Shown: one piece after another, positions 1 to 8,295 of the stretch
How positions within the stretch are numbered: the first letter of the stretch is position 1
How the letters are laid out: the number at the start of each line of letters is the position of its first letter
From: JBEGHD01 sp049334165
Lineage (GTDB): Bacteria > Bacteroidota > Bacteroidia > Flavobacteriales_D > Sanyastnellaceae
Assembly (NCBI GenBank): GCA_049334165.1
Contig: JBEGHD010000022.1
Reading direction: 5' to 3' (one strand)
Length of the DNA stretch: 27,714 nt
Made by a program: the position numbers and the translations under genes
Notes under the pieces: model-generated
Database searches by the model: none
Told to the model about the DNA's origin: nothing
Seen by the model: the letters and a program-made list of their open reading frames with translations, nothing else

Positions 1-2055
1 TGCTCTTTCACGATCACACTAATTGACGACATCGACCCAACAATCACCTGCCCGGCTGACTTTGACGTGGCTACGGATGCGAACTGTGAGTTCTCGATTC
101 CTGACTACACGAGCCTTGGAACAGCCGCAGACAACTGTGACGCGGATGTAACGATTACCCAGAGTCCAGCAGTCGGAAACATACTTTCAGGTGAAGGTAC
201 TACCCAGACCATCACTTTGACGGCCACCGACAACGCGGGTAACACAAGCGATTGCAGCTTTGTGATCACGCTGATTGACAACATCGATCCGCAGATCACT
301 TGCCCAGGCGATCAGAACGAGCCGGTAGATGCAAACTGCGAGTTCTCGATTCCTGACTATACAAGTCTGGCAACTGCTACCGACAACTGCGATGCAGGAG
401 TGACGGTAACTCAGTCACCAGCAGCCGGCAACACATTGAGCGGAGCAGGAACGACTCAAACGATCACACTCACTGCCACCGACAACGCAGGTAACACAAC
501 GACTTGTACTTTCGATATCACTCTGATTGACACGATCGATCCGGTGATCACGTGCCCAGGTGATCAAACAGCGAGTGCCGATGCGAACTGCGAGTTCACG
601 ATGGCCGATTACACCGGAATGGTAACTGCCACGGACAACTGCGACAGTTCAGTTGATGTAGTTCAGTCGCCAGCGGCAGGAAACATTGTTTCTGGAACAA
701 CAACAGTGACAATGACTGCAACTGACAATGTAGGTAACGTTTCAACGTGCACTTTTGAAGTAATCGTAGAAGACAACGCAGCACCGACAATCGTGGATTG
801 CCAGACGGATATCGACCGAAGTCTCAACGCAAATTGCGAATATGTTCTGGAAGATTTCACAGGGGCTATCACAGCTACAGATAACTGTACTCTAGATGCG
901 GATTTGGTTTACACTCAATCGCCAGCAGCAGGTACAATCTTGAATGGTGTGGATGCAATTCATACTATCACTTTGACGGCAACAGACGCCAACGGAAATT
1001 CGACTGATTGCTCGTTCGATATTACCTTGGAAGACACGACTGCTCCAGTAATTGCTTGTCCAGCTGGCTTCAATGAGTCGACCGATGCGAATTGCGAGTT
1101 CACTATTCCAGACTACACAAGCCTGGCAACCACTAGTGATAACTGTGATCCAGGAGTTGTAGTCACTCAATCTCCAGCTGTTGGAACTGTGCTTTCAGGT
1201 GAAGGAACGATTCAGGTTATCGTACTGACTGCAACCGATGCGAGTGGAAACTCATCTGACTGCTCATTCACCATCACGCTGATTGACGACATTGATCCAA
1301 CGATCACTTGCCCTGCAGACTTTGACGAGGCAACGGATGCGAACTGCGAGTTCTCAATTCCTGACTACACTTCTTTGGGAACAGCTACAGACAACTGTGA
1401 CGCGGATGTAACGATTACTCAATCACCGGCAGTCGGAAACGTACTTTCAGGTGAGGGAACAACCCAAACGATTACGCTCACAGCTACTGATAACGCAGGA
1501 AATACTTCAGACTGCTCATTCGTGATTACGCTCATCGATGACATCGATCCGCAGATCACGTGCCCGGGTGATCAGAACGAACCAACGGATGTGAACTGTG
1601 AATTCCCCATTCCTGATTACACGAGCCTTGCTGTTGCAACGGACAACTGTGATGCTGGAGTCGTAGTGACACAATCACCTGTTGCTGGTACAATTTTGAG
1701 TGGAGAAGGAACGACTCAGACCATTACATTAACCGCTACTGACAACGCTGGCAACTCAACGACTTGCTCGTTCGAGATCACACTGATCGACACCATCGAT
1801 CCGGTGATTACTTGTCCGGCAGACCAGACGGTTTCTGCTGACGCGAACTGTGAGTTCACAATGGCCGATTACACTGGAATGGTAACCGCCACTGACAATT
1901 GCGACAGCTCGGTTGATGTAGTCCAGTCGCCAGTGGCCGGAGACATCGTTTCTGGAACGACAACGGTGACAATGACAGCGACAGACAATGCCGGAAACGT
2001 TTCTACATGCACATTTGATGTGATTGTAGTGGACAACACTGACCCGGTATTTGAT
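1..2055 (+). repeat. Higher-order repeat, period 1260 bp (copies about 1-795 and 1261-2055)
   Basis: Bases 1-795 align without gaps to 1261-2055 at an offset of exactly 1260. HYR units 1, 2 and 3 are near-identical in protein to units 6, 7 and 8, and unit 5 resembles unit 10. The DNA copies differ at many third positions: in 184-240 versus 1444-1500 almost every codon change is synonymous. This is an old five-unit duplication kept at the protein level, not a recent copy. Confidence 0.85.
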
Positions 2056-5046
2056 AGCTGTGCGCCAGATGTGACGGAGTTTGTAGATGCAAGCTGTGAG
2101 TTTGCCCTACCAGATTACACCGGATTGGCTGTGACATCAGACAACTGTGACACAGACATAGAAGTGACTCAGTCGCCAGCAGTTGGTTCAGTTTTCAGCG
2201 GACACGGAAACGTGATTCCAGTGACACTGACAGCCACAGACGACAACGGAAACTTTACCACTTGCACATTTGATGTGACTTTGGAAGACAACACTGTTCC
2301 ATCGATCTCTTGTCCTGCAAGCTTCGATGTTGATGGTGATGCAAACTGTGAATTTTCAATTCCAGATTACACGGGAATGGCTACAGTTACGGACAACTGT
2401 GACAGTAATCCAGTTGTAACTCAATCGCCTGCTGTAGGAACTGTTCTCGCTGGAGAAGGCAATGTTCAAGTGATCACACTCACAGCAACTGACGCTGCTG
2501 GAAACGAATCGTCTTGTTCATTCACTATTACTCTGATCGATGTGATTGCTCCAAGCATCACTTGCCCTGGAGACATCGTGGAGAACGTAAACGAATTCTG
2601 TGTCTTTGAAATTCCGGATTACACAGGCCTGGCGACAACTGCCGACAACTGTGACTCAGATGTGGAAGTTACTCAGTCACCGGCTGTGGGAACAATCATC
2701 AGTGCATCTGGCACAGTTCAGGAAATTACTTTGACTGCTACCGATAATGCTGGAAATCAGACGAGCTGCACTTTCGATGTGACGCTTGACGATGTGATTG
2801 CTCCGACAATTACGTGTCCGGCAAATCAAACCGAAGAGGTGGATAACGCATGCGTATTCGAAATTCCAGATTACTCAACATTGGCCACGATTGACGACAA
2901 CTGCGGTACTTTCACCGTGGATCAGACTCCGGCAATCGGAACCGAAGTAACTCTTGGAACACACAACATCACACTGACAGTGACAGATCCTGATGGAAAC
3001 AGCACAGACTGCACTTTCCAAATTGAAGTTATCGATGCAATTGATCCAGTGGTGACATGTATTGCAGACATCACGGTTCAGCTTGATGAAGACTGCGGTT
3101 ACGAAGTGGAAGATTTTACTGCTGTGACAACGGTGACGGACAACTGTAGCTCAATCTTCGAAGTTGTTCAGTCACCAGCTGCAGGAACAATCATTACTAC
3201 AGACACTGTGATGACAGTAACTGCAACTGACGAAGCTGGAAACTTCAGCTCGTGCACGTTCAACATTACCCTACAAGACACGATTAACCCAGTGATCACT
3301 TGTCCTGATAACATCGTTGTCACGACAGATCCGGGAGAATGTGGTGCTGTAGTGGATTACGAACTACCTGTGATCACTGATAACTGTGACGACCTCACAC
3401 TCGAATTGATTGCAGGACTTGATCCGGGAGAGTTCTTCGATCAGGGAGTTACAACCAACACCTACCTGGTGACGGATGGATTTGGCAACACTGCCGAATG
3501 CAGCTTTACAGTAACCGTGAATGATGAAGAAGCTCCATCAATCGTTTGCCCACCGAGCATCATCGTAGAAAACGACAGCTCGTTCTGTGGTGCAATCGTA
3601 GAGTACGACCTTCCTATAGTTGACGACAACTGTGGCGTGGATACTCTAATTATGACTGAAGGAATTGCTTCTGGTGAGTTCTTCCCAGAAGGAATCACAC
3701 TGGTAGAGTACGAAGTGACAGATATTCACGGAAACACAAGCGTTTGCTCATTCACAGTGAGAGTTGACGACACTGAGGCTCCAATTATTGAAGCTTGCCC
3801 TGCAGATATCGTGATGCCGAACGACACTGGCGATTGTGGTGCGATTGTAACCTACGATCTGCCTGTAGCGACAGACAACTGTACGATCGATACGATCCAG
3901 GTTGTTTCCGGCCCTGAGAGTGGAGAATACTTCGAAGTAGGAACTACAACAGTCTCTTACCAGGTGATTGACGAATCAGGAAACAGCAGTTTCTGTGAGT
4001 TCACTGTTACAGTTGAAGACACCGAACTGCCTGTAATCACTTGTCCGGCAGATATTGAAGTAGAAAACGACAACGGAGTTTGCGGAGCGGTAGTAGAATA
4101 CGACTTGCCGGAATTCTCAGACAACTGTGAAGGTTCAGGAATCGAGATCACAGATGGATTAGAAAGCGGAGAAGAATTCCCTGTTGGAGAAACCACAGTG
4201 ACTTACCTCGTGACAGACGCAGCCGGAAACACCAGCGAATGCTCGTTCACAGTAACTGTGCTCGATACTGAAGCTCCAGTGATCGAATGTCCAGAAGACA
4301 TCGTTCAGGAAGAAGAAGTGGTGATTTACGATTTGCCTCAGTTCTCCGACAACTGCGGTGCTGAAATCACCCTTATTGAAGGACTGGCTAGTGGAGAGGA
4401 ATTCCCTCACGGCTACACCACTGTTACTTATGAAGCAGTAGACGAAGCCGGAAATGCAACGAGCTGTTCTTTCACCGTGCTTGTGAACACTCCGCCAATT
4501 GCCGTAGACGATGAAGTGAACTTCTACGAAGAAGATGACATCATCGACATCGATGCACTACTCAATGACTGGGATCCAGACGATGACGACCTCACGATTA
4601 CGAGCATCACAGCGCAGCACGGTGATGTGGGAATCAACCCTGACGGCACGATTTACTACGACCCACTAGATTTCTGTGGCGATATCGACACGTTGACTTA
4701 CATCGCTTGCGATCCTTTCAACGCCTGCGACACAGCAATGATTTTTGTAGAAGTAGAATGCTACATCGATCTGATTATTCCAGAAGGATTCTCACCTAAT
4801 AACGATGGAGTGAACGACACGTTCGAAATCCTCGGGCTTGAGGATTATCCAGGTCACAGCATCGCCATCTTCAATAGATGGGGCCGCAAGGTATTTGAAG
4901 CTTCACCGTACAACAGCGACTGGGACGGCCGCGCCATGTTTGGCAACACCGGAGATTCCGAGCTGCCTAAAGGAACTTACTTCTACTTGCTTGATCTAGG
5001 AAATGGCGAAGCACCTGTGAAGGGCTATATCTTCCTGAACAAGTAA
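1..5046 (+). CDS. Giant HYR-repeat surface adhesin with T9SS type B sorting domain (5'-partial)
   Basis: The frame is open from the first base, so the gene begins upstream; the GTG at 67 is only an internal codon. About 1681 residues are visible. They hold 18 tandem HYR-like (hyalin repeat, Ig-like) units of about 80-87 residues, most with four Cys (ITCP, NCEF, DNC and CSF positions), which suggests two disulfides per unit. Units 1-13 and 14-18 are two subtypes; unit 18 has lost its second Cys. A cadherin-like/Big_9-like domain follows (about 4500-4770), and then a gliding-motility-associated C-terminal domain (about 4771-5043) with the FSPNNDGVND motif and a KGTYFYLLDL-type end, the mark of type B T9SS cargo. 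The product should be exported across the outer membrane and held at the surface. The PorP/SprF gene directly downstream supports this, since SprB-type adhesins are usually paired with SprF-like proteins. The ligand is unknown. Confidence 0.93.
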   Translation, partial: CSFTITLIDDIDPTITCPADFDVATDANCEFSIPDYTSLGTAADNCDADVTITQSPAVGNILSGEGTTQTITLTATDNAGNTSDCSFVITLIDNIDPQITCPGDQNEPVDANCEFSIPDYTSLATATDNCDAGVTVTQSPAAGNTLSGAGTTQTITLTATDNAGNTTTCTFDITLIDTIDPVITCPGDQTASADANCEFTMADYTGMVTATDNCDSSVDVVQSPAAGNIVSGTTTVTMTATDNVGNVSTCTFEVIVEDNAAPTIVDCQTDIDRSLNANCEYVLEDFTGAITATDNCTLDADLVYTQSPAAGTILNGVDAIHTITLTATDANGNSTDCSFDITLEDTTAPVIACPAGFNESTDANCEFTIPDYTSLATTSDNCDPGVVVTQSPAVGTVLSGEGTIQVIVLTATDASGNSSDCSFTITLIDDIDPTITCPADFDEATDANCEFSIPDYTSLGTATDNCDADVTITQSPAVGNVLSGEGTTQTITLTATDNAGNTSDCSFVITLIDDIDPQITCPGDQNEPTDVNCEFPIPDYTSLAVATDNCDAGVVVTQSPVAGTILSGEGTTQTITLTATDNAGNSTTCSFEITLIDTIDPVITCPADQTVSADANCEFTMADYTGMVTATDNCDSSVDVVQSPVAGDIVSGTTTVTMTATDNAGNVSTCTFDVIVVDNTDPVFDSCAPDVTEFVDASCEFALPDYTGLAVTSDNCDTDIEVTQSPAVGSVFSGHGNVIPVTLTATDDNGNFTTCTFDVTLEDNTVPSISCPASFDVDGDANCEFSIPDYTGMATVTDNCDSNPVVTQSPAVGTVLAGEGNVQVITLTATDAAGNESSCSFTITLIDVIAPSITCPGDIVENVNEFCVFEIPDYTGLATTADNCDSDVEVTQSPAVGTIISASGTVQEITLTATDNAGNQTSCTFDVTLDDVIAPTITCPANQTEEVDNACVFEIPDYSTLATIDDNCGTFTVDQTPAIGTEVTLGTHNITLTVTDPDGNSTDCTFQIEVIDAIDPVVTCIADITVQLDEDCGYEVEDFTAVTTVTDNCSSIFEVVQSPAAGTIITTDTVMTVTATDEAGNFSSCTFNITLQDTINPVITCPDNIVVTTDPGECGAVVDYELPVITDNCDDLTLELIAGLDPGEFFDQGVTTNTYLVTDGFGNTAECSFTVTVNDEEAPSIVCPPSIIVENDSSFCGAIVEYDLPIVDDNCGVDTLIMTEGIASGEFFPEGITLVEYEVTDIHGNTSVCSFTVRVDDTEAPIIEACPADIVMPNDTGDCGAIVTYDLPVATDNCTIDTIQVVSGPESGEYFEVGTTTVSYQVIDESGNSSFCEFTVTVEDTELPVITCPADIEVENDNGVCGAVVEYDLPEFSDNCEGSGIEITDGLESGEEFPVGETTVTYLVTDAAGNTSECSFTVTVLDTEAPVIECPEDIVQEEEVVIYDLPQFSDNCGAEITLIEGLASGEEFPHGYTTVTYEAVDEAGNATSCSFTVLVNTPPIAVDDEVNFYEEDDIIDIDALLNDWDPDDDDLTITSITAQHGDVGINPDGTIYYDPLDFCGDIDTLTYIACDPFNACDTAMIFVEVECYIDLIIPEGFSPNNDGVNDTFEILGLEDYPGHSIAIFNRWGRKVFEASPYNSDWDGRAMFGNTGDSELPKGTYFYLLDLGNGEAPVKGYIFLNK
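40..4488 (+). repeat. Tandem array of 18 HYR-coding units, about 240-260 bp each
   Basis: Units were counted from the recurring (I/V)TCP...DNC...CSF...(D)xxxP pattern in the translation. The first begins at base 40 and the last ends near 4488. The 13 residues before unit 1 (CSFTITLIDDIDP) are the tail of another unit, so the array continues upstream of the window. Units 1-13 share an NCEF.IPDYT...TQSPA.G...TLTATD core. Units 14-18 share CGA.V.YDLP and ESGE.FP.G.TTV cores. Confidence 0.9.
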
Positions 5047-5180
5047 TCACCAAAACCAAAAAAGTGACATTAATGAAGTTATATATAAACGATATGACAT
5101 CAGCTAAAAGAATAAAACCAAAACCTAAAAGGCTAAGTGCCGTAAGATCATGGCACCTATTACCTTCAAAGAAATTAGCT

Positions 5181-6104
5181 ATGAAGTTACTCGCAGGGCT
5201 ACTGCTGCTTCTTGTAGCGCTCGGTGCACGGGCACAGCAAGAATCAGCATTCACCCAATACGTTTTCAACAACCTGACGCTCAACCCGGCATACGCTGGC
5301 TACCGAGAGGCAATGGACCTCACCGCGCTGCACCGCAGCCAGTGGGTTGGTTTCGAAGGGGCACCGCAAACATCTGTGATCTCCTTTAACACACCGCTCA
5401 ATGCCAATCGCCTGGCCGTTGGGGCAACATTGATGAACGATAGAATAGGGCCGAGTAATCACACCTCATTTTCGGCAGACTTCACCTACCGTCTTCCTGT
5501 CAATCAACGCTCCACTTTGGCTTTTGGATTGAAAGGAACGGCTTCGCTTTATCAGGCCTCTATTGCCGATTTGGAATTGATCGACCCTACAGATGAGCTT
5601 TATGCCACCAACACAAAAGGTGTTTTTATGCCCAATGTTGGAGTTGGTGCTTTCTATTACAATGAAGATTTTTTCGTGGGGCTTTCGGTTCCCAGGCTAC
5701 TGAAAAACGACATGTACAACCCTAATAATCAGGATGTATCGACAATGGTGGCCACCAGCGAACCCACTGCTTATTTGATGAGTGGCGCGGTGTTCGAAGT
5801 GAACCGCGAAATTAAATTCAACCCTACCATGTTGATAAAAGCCACTGAAGGTGCCCCTCTGTCAGCCGGATTGTTTGCGAACTTTATCTTTTGGGATACC
5901 TGGCGTGCCGGAGCTTTTTATAACTACGGAGAAATGGCTGGTGGAGTCGTGCAGTGGCAAATAAATAATCAGCTCAGAATCGGCTACTCCTTTGACGTAG
6001 CGGTGAATGAGCTAATTGCAACCAATCTTGGTAGTCACGAGCTGATGCTCAACTACAGATTTAAATTTAGACGAAAAAGAATTGTGTATCCACGATACTT
6101 TTAA
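5181..6104 (+). CDS. PorP/SprF family type IX secretion outer-membrane protein
   Basis: The 307-residue product starts with a clear signal peptide (MKLLAGLLLLLVALGARAQ). An N-terminal QESAFTQYVFNN.LTLNPAYAGYR segment follows, which is the hallmark of the Bacteroidota PorP/SprF family. The rest alternates short beta-strand-like stretches, as expected of an outer-membrane beta-barrel, and ends in RFKFRRKRIVYPRYF. I chose the ATG at 5181 because the signal peptide begins there; the frame stays open back to a GTG at 5064 and ATGs at 5073 and 5094, which would add a 29-39 residue basic leader. SprF of Flavobacterium johnsoniae is needed to export the adhesin SprB. Its position between an HYR adhesin and an OmpA protein implies the same job for this adhesin. 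PorP of the core T9SS is the alternative, but the context favours a dedicated SprF-like partner. Confidence 0.88.
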   Translation: MKLLAGLLLLLVALGARAQQESAFTQYVFNNLTLNPAYAGYREAMDLTALHRSQWVGFEGAPQTSVISFNTPLNANRLAVGATLMNDRIGPSNHTSFSADFTYRLPVNQRSTLAFGLKGTASLYQASIADLELIDPTDELYATNTKGVFMPNVGVGAFYYNEDFFVGLSVPRLLKNDMYNPNNQDVSTMVATSEPTAYLMSGAVFEVNREIKFNPTMLIKATEGAPLSAGLFANFIFWDTWRAGAFYNYGEMAGGVVQWQINNQLRIGYSFDVAVNELIATNLGSHELMLNYRFKFRRKRIVYPRYF

Positions 6105-6116
6105 TGAATACCTGAC

Positions 6117-8222
6117 ATGAAGACAACGACCTTTTTACTCGCCCTCGTGATGATTTTTACCGGCCTGGATGCTTTTTCTCAAAAGCTTCCACAAACCGAA
6201 AGGGGAGATCGTGCTTTCGAAAAGTTCGACTTTAGCAGGGCAATAGTATTTTATGAAATCGCTCACGAAAAAACTCCGGAAGACCCTTACATTACTAGAC
6301 AAATGGCTCTTGCCTATGAAAATATGGGCGATGCTGAGAATACTGCTTTTTGGTTCGGAAAAACGCTTGAGCTCGATGACTCAAACCCTCAGGACATGCT
6401 CAAATATGCCCAGGCTTTGAAAAAGGTAGAGAAGTACGAAGAAGCAATGACCTGGTTTGAGAAGTATCACAAATTAAAGCCCGAAAGCGAATTGGCAAAC
6501 AACCACCTTGAAGACAAGCGTTACTTCGTTGACTTGATGGAAGATTCTGTTCGATACGACATTAAGAAACTCGCATTCAACAACGATAATCCGGCTTTTG
6601 GTTTTACTTCATTCGAAAACAGCTACATCTTTAGCAGTGCGGGAGTTGAATCGGCTCTCGTGGATGAAAAAAACCCATGGAATGATCTTCCTTACCTCGA
6701 TCTTTACGAATGTGAGCTTGGAGCTAATAATGAATTAGTTGACATTCGACCGCTCGAAGGCGCTGTAAACTCGCGTTTTCACGATGGTCCGGCTTGTTAT
6801 GACCCAAGCACCAAGACGCTCTACATCACTAGAAATAATATGGAAAAAGGCAAGCCGGTGAGAGACGAAACCGGTACCGTAAATCTCAAAATTTATGAGA
6901 CAACTTTCACCGAGAGTGGCTGGAGCGAAGTTAGAGAATTGAACTTCAACAGTGACGAGTACAGCAATGGTCATCCAACAATTTCTGCCGATGGCAAAGA
7001 GATGTATTTCGTTTCGAACCGTCCCGGAGGCTTTGGAGGAACCGACATTTACAGAACTGAGAAGAACGGAAACTCGTGGGGAGAACCAGAGAATCTGGGA
7101 TCTACCGTCAATAGCGAAGGTGATGAAATGTTTCCTTTTATTGCGGATGACAATTCCCTGTACTTTGCAAGTACCGGTCACGTAGGCCTTGGTGGGCTCG
7201 ATTTATTCCGCGCCATGAAAGAGGCTGGAAAATGGACCGAACCTAAAAATCTGGGTTACCCTGTAAACTCATCAGGTGATGATTTCAGCGTTTTCTACAA
7301 TTTAGAATCTCACGATGGTTATTTCGCTTCAAACAGAGGTAAGAAAGGTGACAACATCTACTACTTTGAGTCGAAGCAAATTGAGAGAAAAATCATTGCC
7401 GGAAAACTGGAGACCAATGAATTGGATAGATCCCTGGCAGGTCAAAAGATTGTGATGGAAAATATGAGTACGGGAGAGAGAGAGGATGTGGAAATTGACA
7501 AAATGGGAAGGTTTAGAGTAGAAATGAAACCTCAATCAGACTACAAGCTGATGATCCTGCCGGAAGAAGAAACTGCAGAAAGAGTTCAACCGAGAGAAGT
7601 TTTCACTCAAAAACTGAGTGCAGAAATTGACGATCCCTATGAAGACATTGGGGTGCTGGCAATTCCAGAGGCAGTAGAAGAAGAGCCTGTAGCTGAGTTG
7701 GTGGAACCTGAGACGGAGGAGCCAATTGAAGAAGAGGTTGAAGAACCAGAAGAGATCGAAGAAGAACCAATAGAGGAAGTAGCCGAAGAACCTGTGGAAG
7801 AAGAGGCTCCTGAAGAATCGAAAGACGTTGAAGATGTGAGCCACTTGCTGGCCGCCAGAGAAATTGAGCAGATCTACTTCGGCTTTGACAAGGCAAAGGT
7901 GAGAAAGCAAGACGTTGATAACATGAATCGCCTTGTAGACCTAATGCGAGAAGACGAAACGTATCAACTTGTGATTACTTGCCACACCGATTCTCGCGGA
8001 TCGAGAGCCTACAATGAAAAGCTTTCAAAGCGCAGAGCAGAAGCTACCAGAGCCTTTTTGCTGGAGCATGGAATTGACGAAAGCAGAATTGAAATCAGCT
8101 GGAAAGGTGAGGATGATCTTGCAAACCACTGCGCAGATGGAATCACTTGCTCGGCTACTGAGCACATGAGAAACCGGAGAGGTGAGTTCACCCTACTCAA
8201 AAGTCAGGGGCCTGCCTTGTAG
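6117..8222 (+). CDS. PorE-like TPR / beta-propeller / OmpA peptidoglycan-binding protein
   Basis: A 701-residue exported protein with signal peptide 1-21 (MKTTTFLLALVMIFTGLDAFS). Residues about 25-140 form TPR-like helices. About 160-420 hold PD40/WD40-like blades, with repeated P.ISADGKEMYFVSNRPGG and FPFIADDNSLYFAS cores. About 425-512 look like a carboxypeptidase-regulatory-like fold. About 515-573 is a strongly acidic Glu/Pro linker. About 585-695 is an OmpA C-terminal domain with TDSRG at 624-628 and LSKRRAEATRAFL, including the Asp and Arg that bind diaminopimelate. This order matches PorE of Porphyromonas gingivalis, a T9SS-associated protein thought to tie the apparatus to peptidoglycan. 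It lies 12 bp after the PorP/SprF gene, so they are probably co-transcribed. Paralogues next to adhesins are common in the phylum, so this may be a dedicated copy rather than core porE. Confidence 0.85.
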   Translation: MKTTTFLLALVMIFTGLDAFSQKLPQTERGDRAFEKFDFSRAIVFYEIAHEKTPEDPYITRQMALAYENMGDAENTAFWFGKTLELDDSNPQDMLKYAQALKKVEKYEEAMTWFEKYHKLKPESELANNHLEDKRYFVDLMEDSVRYDIKKLAFNNDNPAFGFTSFENSYIFSSAGVESALVDEKNPWNDLPYLDLYECELGANNELVDIRPLEGAVNSRFHDGPACYDPSTKTLYITRNNMEKGKPVRDETGTVNLKIYETTFTESGWSEVRELNFNSDEYSNGHPTISADGKEMYFVSNRPGGFGGTDIYRTEKNGNSWGEPENLGSTVNSEGDEMFPFIADDNSLYFASTGHVGLGGLDLFRAMKEAGKWTEPKNLGYPVNSSGDDFSVFYNLESHDGYFASNRGKKGDNIYYFESKQIERKIIAGKLETNELDRSLAGQKIVMENMSTGEREDVEIDKMGRFRVEMKPQSDYKLMILPEEETAERVQPREVFTQKLSAEIDDPYEDIGVLAIPEAVEEEPVAELVEPETEEPIEEEVEEPEEIEEEPIEEVAEEPVEEEAPEESKDVEDVSHLLAAREIEQIYFGFDKAKVRKQDVDNMNRLVDLMREDETYQLVITCHTDSRGSRAYNEKLSKRRAEATRAFLLEHGIDESRIEISWKGEDDLANHCADGITCSATEHMRNRRGEFTLLKSQGPAL

Positions 8223-8255
8223 CGAACGCAAAAAAATTAGCCAAAACAACGATTC

Positions 8256-8292
8256 AAAAGTCCGGAGGGAGAAATCCTTTTCGGACTTTTTT
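8256..8292 (+). terminator. Intrinsic terminator between convergent genes
   Basis: Perfect 9-bp arms AAAAGTCCG (8256-8264) and CGGACTTTT (8282-8290) flank a 17-nt loop; the T tract runs on to 8292. It lies 33 bp after the OmpA gene and ends 4 bp before the end of the minus-strand gene at 8296. The minus-strand reading has a shorter T run, so it may also stop that transcript, less efficiently. Confidence 0.8.
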
Positions 8293-8295
8293 GCT

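Noticed and set aside
67..69. GTG at 67 as the start of the adhesin gene
   Set aside because: The frame is open to base 1 and encodes the tail of a preceding HYR unit, so the gene is truncated by the window edge.
40..4488. CRISPR-like or satellite DNA repeats
   Set aside because: The periodicity is in the protein; units are 240-260 bp, coding throughout and diverge at synonymous sites.
7536..7910. Long antisense frame, Phe/Leu-rich
   Set aside because: It mirrors the Glu-rich linker of the OmpA protein (GAA/GAG repeats read as TTC/CTC).
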